Part shown: piece after piece, positions 58,640 to 64,000 of the stretch
How the letters are laid out: each line of letters starts with the position of its first letter
Numbering within the stretch: the first letter of the stretch is position 1
The notes under the pieces: model-generated
What the model was told of the DNA's origin: nothing
Database searches by the model: none
The model's input: only the letters and a program-made list of their open reading frames with translations
NCBI GenBank assembly: GCA_036346395.1
Contig: CM070602.1
Location: 18,671,098 to 18,735,097, forward strand
Length of the DNA: 64,000 bases
Direction of reading: 5' to 3'
Origin: Hsuehochloa calcarea
Taxonomy: Eukaryota; Streptophyta; Magnoliopsida; Poales; Poaceae
Program-made: the position numbers and the translations under genes

Positions 58640-59380
58640 GTCCGGAGAGGTGGAGATTTGGGAGCGGAGGGAGGAGACGAGGGGAAGAGAGAATGGGAGA
58701 TGTGAGGGAGGAACGGATTCGATTTTTGAACTTGTGTGGGTTTGGCTCTTGGGAGATGACCGTTGGAGAGGCTGCGCTTCCTTGCCGTTTTCGTTTGGGG
58801 ATAGCCACGTTGCGATCAGCCGTCAATGCGGTGATCTACGGCCTGGATTTGATTTCCCTTGTGTCGTTGCGAACGAGATGGTCTTGGGCTTGCTTTGGGT
58901 TCATTGTATTTGGGAACTAATAAATCTGGTGAAAATATGATTAAATTCTGATGAAAACGGTGGCCACTATCAGAATCCCTTATCTTTGAAGTTGGTACGG
59001 AGGGCAACGGGATAAAACTAGATGCATTAAATTGTTGCTGCTTTCGAAGAATGATGGTCATTAGCATCAAATGAAATCCCAAACCAAATTCCGACGTAAT
59101 TTGTGAACATACTGCAATTTGCGAAATTCAGATTATACTCAGTAGTCTACCATCACAGCGTTCATTAATTTACCAGATCCAGATACCGTGCTAGGCGTAT
59201 TTTGCTGGAATATGAAATGGGGAATGGATGTAAATCAATGCAGTTTGTTCACATAACCGGTTCCATTCTATACACCTTTGACCTTCCGGGGATCAAAACA
59301 AACATCTAGTGCTCTGCTGACAGTTTGCCCTACAGGCTACAAGTGATATGTACACTACAATACATCTATCTGTTCATCAT
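58640..59380. other. Promoter-side flank of the kinesin gene
   Basis: No gene recognised. Reading frames at 58398-58940 on the plus strand are antisense shadows of kinesin exon 1 and its leader. Confidence 0.5.
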
Positions 59381-59381
59381 A

Positions 59382-59723
59382 CTAATGAACCAACCATCTA
59401 GTTGATACTGGCATTGCTTGGTGTTGTTTCAGGGCCAGATCACATCCAATCACATAGTCAGAAGATGATTTTGTTTCTCTTTTGGGCTTCTTGTACCTAT
59501 TATTCTCAAACATTGCTTTCGACAAGAGCGAATCCAGAACTGCTGCTTCAGAGAGGTCGTGTGGCGTCATCAGCACGCTGTGGGCTGGGCATACACCCGC
59601 ATGGGGGAAGAGAGAGATTAGCATAAGGAAATACATGGATGCGCCAAATTCAACAAGATCAAGGAGGATAACTGGGGTGCTGTTGTTCAGTGGAGTTGAA
59701 ACAAAGCTTTGAGAAACTTCAGC
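59382..59723 (-). CDS. Possible terminal exon of an unknown gene
   Basis: A 113-residue open frame on the minus strand begins right after a good splice acceptor (TTTTGCAG at 59731-59724) and ends at TAG. It encodes AEVSQSFVSTPLNNSTPVIL, then SEAAVLDSLLSKAMFENNRY and KKPKRETKSSSDYVIGCDLA. I do not recognise the family. The exon that should precede it would lie to the right, where a hAT-like element starts at 59933. No upstream exon is visible up to 64000, so it may be an orphan, a single-exon gene with another start, or chance. Confidence 0.3.
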   Translation of the reverse strand, partial: AEVSQSFVSTPLNNSTPVILLDLVEFGASMYFLMLISLFPHAGVCPAHSVLMTPHDLSEAAVLDSLLSKAMFENNRYKKPKRETKSSSDYVIGCDLALKQHQAMPVSTRWLVH

Positions 59724-59932
59724 CTGCAAAATTTTGCTGTCGTAGACTCGTAGTTTGTTTCCTCAGTTCGAATATATTAGTCATGATGTTTCACCAGTGG
59801 AGGTGTCTCTCTGGTGCTTTTGCATAGATTGCCGTATCCCTGGTCTTGCTGATAGTACGCACACGGAGGTTGTGGTGGTTTGCTTTTAGTTTTGATGCTT
59901 TGTGAACCGAAGACTATTCTATCAGTTTCTAA

Positions 59933-62900
59933 CTATGTTGTCACGGCGATAAGGCGGCGAGGCACTCTGAGGCACCAGAGCGCCTAGGCGTCTAGGCGGG
60001 CTCCTAGGCGATGATTAGGCGATGGCGAAAAATAGAAAAATATGATAGTTTATAGACAGTTGACACTTGTATTATTATAATGTATAGAGCTATAGACCTG
60101 AGTGGTGAGCTCCAATGATATATAATGTATATGCATTGCTATTGTCCTACATGATCTTTTCCTTTTCTCTCTCTCCACCATTTTCTTTCTTTTTTGGCCG
60201 AAACATTGCTGGCCAACCATTTCTTTCCCCTATCTTTTCTTTATTCCACTCTCTCTCTCTCTCTCTCCCCCCTCCTTATCTTCCTACGCGAAAGCACCTG
60301 CTCATTTCTTCCTCCTTCAATGCTCCTCATTCTTCCTCATTTCTTTCTTCCTCTCTCCCCCGACGTCGCCACCTGAAGAATCTAGACCTGACATTATGAG
60401 TTAATAGAGTATTTTGGTGATTAATGATAAATCTATATGTGAGACTAACACTTTTATTGATATATCTATTGTGTAGTCTTATTTGGATAAAAATGTGAAA
60501 ATCATAGAGATATGCATTTGACATCATATTCTTATATCTTATTGCATTCCTCGGATCCAAAATATAGAATGAACTTCACTAAAAGTCTAACTTAAATATG
60601 TGCATATGTCTTTATTACATATTCGTGTATGCACACATTTAGGGGGAGTTCACTCTATATTATGTGGTTTCATTAGTATTGATCCATATTTCTTAATCCG
60701 CATATATCTGGAATCTCTACTTTGAAACATATCTCTTAAGTATATAAAACTTGTGTAGTTCATATATACCCATATTGCTTTATATCCAAATATTTGCAAT
60801 TTGTGATGATTGTCATCAATTACCAAAAATAGAAAGATTAGAGTATCTTGATCTACCATTATGAGTTAATGGTATGTTGTGGTAATTAATGACAATCACA
60901 TTATGGGACTAACATTTTTCATGAATTAGGTAAATAGGTTATGTTCCTTGATGGTGGAGACTTCGAATGATATCATGAGTTGATTATCATCAAGTCAAGG
61001 TTTAAGAAGAGAATGCATCATGTGTTGATAAGCATCGAGACAAGATCCCGAAATGAAGAAATCCATCATGTGTTGATGGAAGGCTCGTAAAGAATGTATC
61101 ATGAGTTGATGCATATCCAAGTCAAGAACTTGGAGTAAAGAAAATCATCATGTGTTGATGGAAGTAAAGTGAATAATGCATAATGGGTTGATGCATATCA
61201 AGACAATAACCCGGACTTGAAGTGAAGATGTGCATCATTAAGCTTCAAGAGGATACTCAAGGCAAATGTATGACTAGGTAGGGCTAAGGATGTGTTCCTA
61301 GTCTTTTACCGGTCTTGGTGTTTGATTGGAGGCCGGATTGCTAGTATAGGTTATCGTACTATTAAGATGGGTCTTGTCTAGTAGCTTGAGTCTCATCATG
61401 TGTTGATAGCTCAATCTCGCTTGCTCCAGCTCACCGTGGCATAATACTATTATTTGCGAATGTGTTTTGCAAATAGTTGAGGCTCATACGTCTAATCCTT
61501 GTAGCGAGCATGTGACTATACTTTACAAATATATTTTGCAAATGGTTGAAGTCCATGTATCTACTCCTTGTGGCATGATCTAAGTTTACAAATTGTTAGG
61601 GTTCATGCATTGCATTTGTTTTTCCTTTGGAAATCTGTTCAGCATTTTTGATATGACCGCAAGTATTGCGCGGTATTACCGCAGGTCGATAATACCGAAG
61701 TTTATATGGCGGTATGAATTTTCCAAAGAGGAAGTTTTTTGAGGTTTTCTTGAAATCCCAAAATCAGTATGACCGCATTTGATGAGCTGTATTACCATAA
61801 ATCGGTAGTACCGGAATCTAGTTGGCGGTACGTTTTTTTTCATAGAGAATGTTCTCAAGTGTTTTGATCCTCTCTGAAAATCGGTACGACCGTATTTGAA
61901 CTGCAGTACTACCGCAGGTCGGTAGTACCGAAATAAAGATGGTGATACAAAAATTACAACGAGCGTGTTTTTGGGAGTTTTGATCTCCCTTGAGAATCGG
62001 TAAGACCGCATGATCTAAGCGGTACTACCGGTGTGCGGTAATACCGATGCTTACATAGCGGTATGTTCTTTTTCCAGAAAAGGTGTTTTATGAGATTTCT
62101 TGAGCTCGGAAAGCGTGAGTTTCGTCTGGCGAAGCGATACTCTTTGTTGCAATAGTACCGATTTCTAGTTGGCGGTAGTACTGTAACTTTATGAGTAACG
62201 GCTAGTTCAGAGCATTAAATGCTACTATTTCGACCGATGAGCAGAAAATCGGTAGTACCTGGTTTCAACGGCGGTACTACTGCAAATCCTGATTTTTTCA
62301 GAAAGTTTGTTCCAACTACTAGTTTTTGTGGTGGAAGATATAAGTACCCCCTTGGTCGGTTGTGAGACAACATTTGGCACTCTATTTTATTCTATTGAAC
62401 TAGTGTGAGCTTCTCCTCTCAATTATGCATGTGTTGCACCTTGTGAGAAGGGAGACAGGTCTCCAGTTGCACGTGTTGCATCTAGAATTGGATTTTGTAT
62501 CCACTTGAGCTTGTGCATTCGTTGCACGTGGTGAGAGTCAAACAGGGGACTTGGCTTATTACTTTTGGTGTTTACCGACACCTAGATGGCGTTGGAGGCG
62601 TCGTGTTCGGTGATCTCTTCAAATAAGATTGTGAAGAGGCTCGGTATATTGCGAAGGTTGGAGCTCACCTACCCGAAGCGGGAAAGAGGAATTGAGGTGC
62701 TTGGCTTAATTCGTGGAGCCAATCAAATTAGTTTGGGCTTACCTCAACGCGGATTAGGGGAGACCGGCAAGTCTCTGAATACCACGTTAAAACATCATTG
62801 TGTCTTTGTGGTTTGTTCTCTTTTGCTCTACTTTGTGCAATTTACATTTCTTATATTAAATTGCTTACATGTCTTTGTATGATCGTTATCTTTATAATTA

Positions 62901-63409
62901 GTCTTAGAATTGTTGGTGCACTTAGTAAAGACTAGATGATTTAGGTTTTAATTGTGCAAAACCGAATTGATGTTAACTTTCACATTAGAAATCGGTTTTA
63001 GCCAAAAGATTTTTAAAATCGTCTATTCACTCCCCTCTAGTCGGCCTCATCGATCTTACACCACCTCCTGCTGCTCCTCCGACGCACCGCCACCTCCTGC
63101 TGCTCCCCCGATGCGCCACCTCCTGCTCCCCCCGACGCGCCGCCGGGCCTCCCCTGCTCCCCCTCCTACCTGGTTCCGGCTCCCCGACGTCGCCCCGAGC
63201 TCTCTCCCCTCGAGCTGCGCCGCCGCCCGAGCTCTCTTCCTCGAGCTGCTGCCGCCGCCAGCACGGATCTGGTTCCCCGACGTCGCCCGACGCCGGTTTT
63301 CCTTTGCTAGCGACACCGCCCCAAGTCCCTTGGCTAGGTGACCTAGGCGATGACCCCTAGCGTCCACCTTGGAGCGCCAAGACGCCTAGGCGACGCCTTG
63401 ATAACATAG
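59933..63409. mobile_element. Non-autonomous hAT-like element, host of a nested solo LTR
   Basis: GTTTCTAA occurs directly outside both ends (59925-59932 and 63410-63417), a perfect 8-bp target duplication. The ends CTATGTTGTCACGGCG and (reverse complement of the right) CTATGTTATCAAGGCG are inverted repeats with two mismatches in 16, and GCCTAGGCG motifs continue inward on both sides. Without the nested LTR and its duplication it is about 785 bp. The right half (63061-63320) is GC-rich and could be captured host sequence; no transposase. Confidence 0.85.
60374..63060 (+). mobile_element. Sirevirus-like copia solo LTR (2687 bp)
   Basis: TGAAGAATCTAGACC...CGATCTTACA, collinear with the LTR at 42013-44836, including all three arrays. 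CCACC flanks both sides (60369-60373 and 63061-63065), a perfect 5-bp target duplication. No internal region remains, so it is the product of LTR-LTR recombination. It lies inside the hAT-like element and is therefore younger than it. The TATA box is altered (TATAAGTA at 62339). Confidence 0.92.
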
Positions 63410-63417
63410 GTTTCTAA

Positions 63418-64000
63418 TAAAATATTTTTGTGGGTGGGTGGGTACCCTCTCTCTTAGTTTTTTTTTATTAAAAAAATCAATGTATCACGCACAGCCCTTA
63501 CGTTTTTGCCTTTCTCTGATCAGGACACAGGACCTGAACTCTCTCACTCTCAGTTTTTTGTTGATCTTTTATACTCATGCACCAGTTGCAGTCAACACGT
63601 TCCTAAAATTACATGCAAGTGGTTCTTTTTATAGTGGCTAAAAATTTAGTATGGAATGTTTGCAATACCCTACGGATTTTCTTTATGCTGTCATGCAAGA
63701 TCAAAAGTGTGATAATTGAATGTAACCTGTTTCGCTGGTCATATGTCATTCTGACATGAATTGCATGATGAACTAAGCCAGGTCATTTTTTCCCTCATCC
63801 TAAGTGAGAGGACATGATAGATAAAATGAAAGTGGGACTTAGAGGAAACCCATGTAAGAGTAGAAACAAAAAGTAGTTAACTATTCCCTTGATGATCTGT
63901 AAAGCTATCTCAATTCAAAGAGGCTAATATTTACCTAGCAAGAACATCCTCCAAAATAGTACGTTGTCAAGGTGTCACATTGAGGGAACCTGTGTCTTGG
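63418..64000. other. Right-hand flank, no gene recognised
   Basis: AT-rich intergenic sequence with a short GTGGGTGGGTGGGTA run near 63431. Nothing I can support as a gene or element. Confidence 0.45.

Overview
This is a plant nuclear window, almost certainly from a grass and most likely rice or a close Oryza relative. The evidence is intron-rich genes with GT-AG splice sites, a steep GC gradient at gene 5' ends, and dense nested LTR retrotransposons with grass-type long LTRs and tRNA-Met primer sites. I recognise no rRNA, tRNA, CRISPR or prokaryotic feature. The three host genes match what I remember of a rice chromosome 5 neighbourhood (ARM-BTB gene, cyclin P3-1, kinesin-14). That is recollection, not a search.

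Layout. 1-7431: the 3' part of a decayed Ty3/gypsy chromovirus (Tekay-like) with a 3.26-kb 3' LTR. 7.5-9.7 kb: AT repeat, small minisatellite, a second gypsy leader/gag remnant and unassigned sequence. 9.7-10.73 kb: a minus-strand fragment of a Sirevirus-like LTR, cut by a minus-strand Tekay element (10731-17968) that keeps one complete LTR, gag, pol and chromodomain. 18.06-18.89 kb: an LTR fragment of the first family. 19.96-23.6 kb: an autonomous-type hAT element with a decayed transposase, ending just before the first host gene.

23777-34421 (+): a 19-exon ARM-repeat/BTB gene (ARIA/ABAP1-like). All splice sites are intact, but the frame is broken by six single-base deletions. 35.6-42.0 kb: a badly decayed Tat-type gypsy element, cut at 42013 by a Sirevirus-like copia element (2.82-kb LTR, PBS, gag stub). 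45927-48359: a Tekay solo LTR with a perfect 5-bp target duplication. 49.8-50.7 kb: a gypsy integrase remnant. 52134-53855 (+): an intact P-type cyclin gene. 54668-58625 (-): a 12-exon kinesin-14 gene, convergent with the cyclin. 59382-59723 (-): a possible orphan terminal exon. 59933-63409: a non-autonomous hAT-like element (perfect 8-bp target duplication) that itself carries a 2687-bp Sirevirus-like solo LTR (perfect 5-bp target duplication).

How it fits together: the cyclin, kinesin and ARM-BTB genes form a gene island between retrotransposon blocks. The ARM-BTB family acts in transcription and DNA-replication licensing, P-type cyclins bind CDKs, and kinesin-14 motors act on microtubules, but nothing here shows co-regulation. 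I found no convincing undescribed system. The most informative observations are the indel pattern in two of the three host genes, the dated nesting order of the transposons, and the palindromic tandem arrays inside the Sirevirus-like LTRs.
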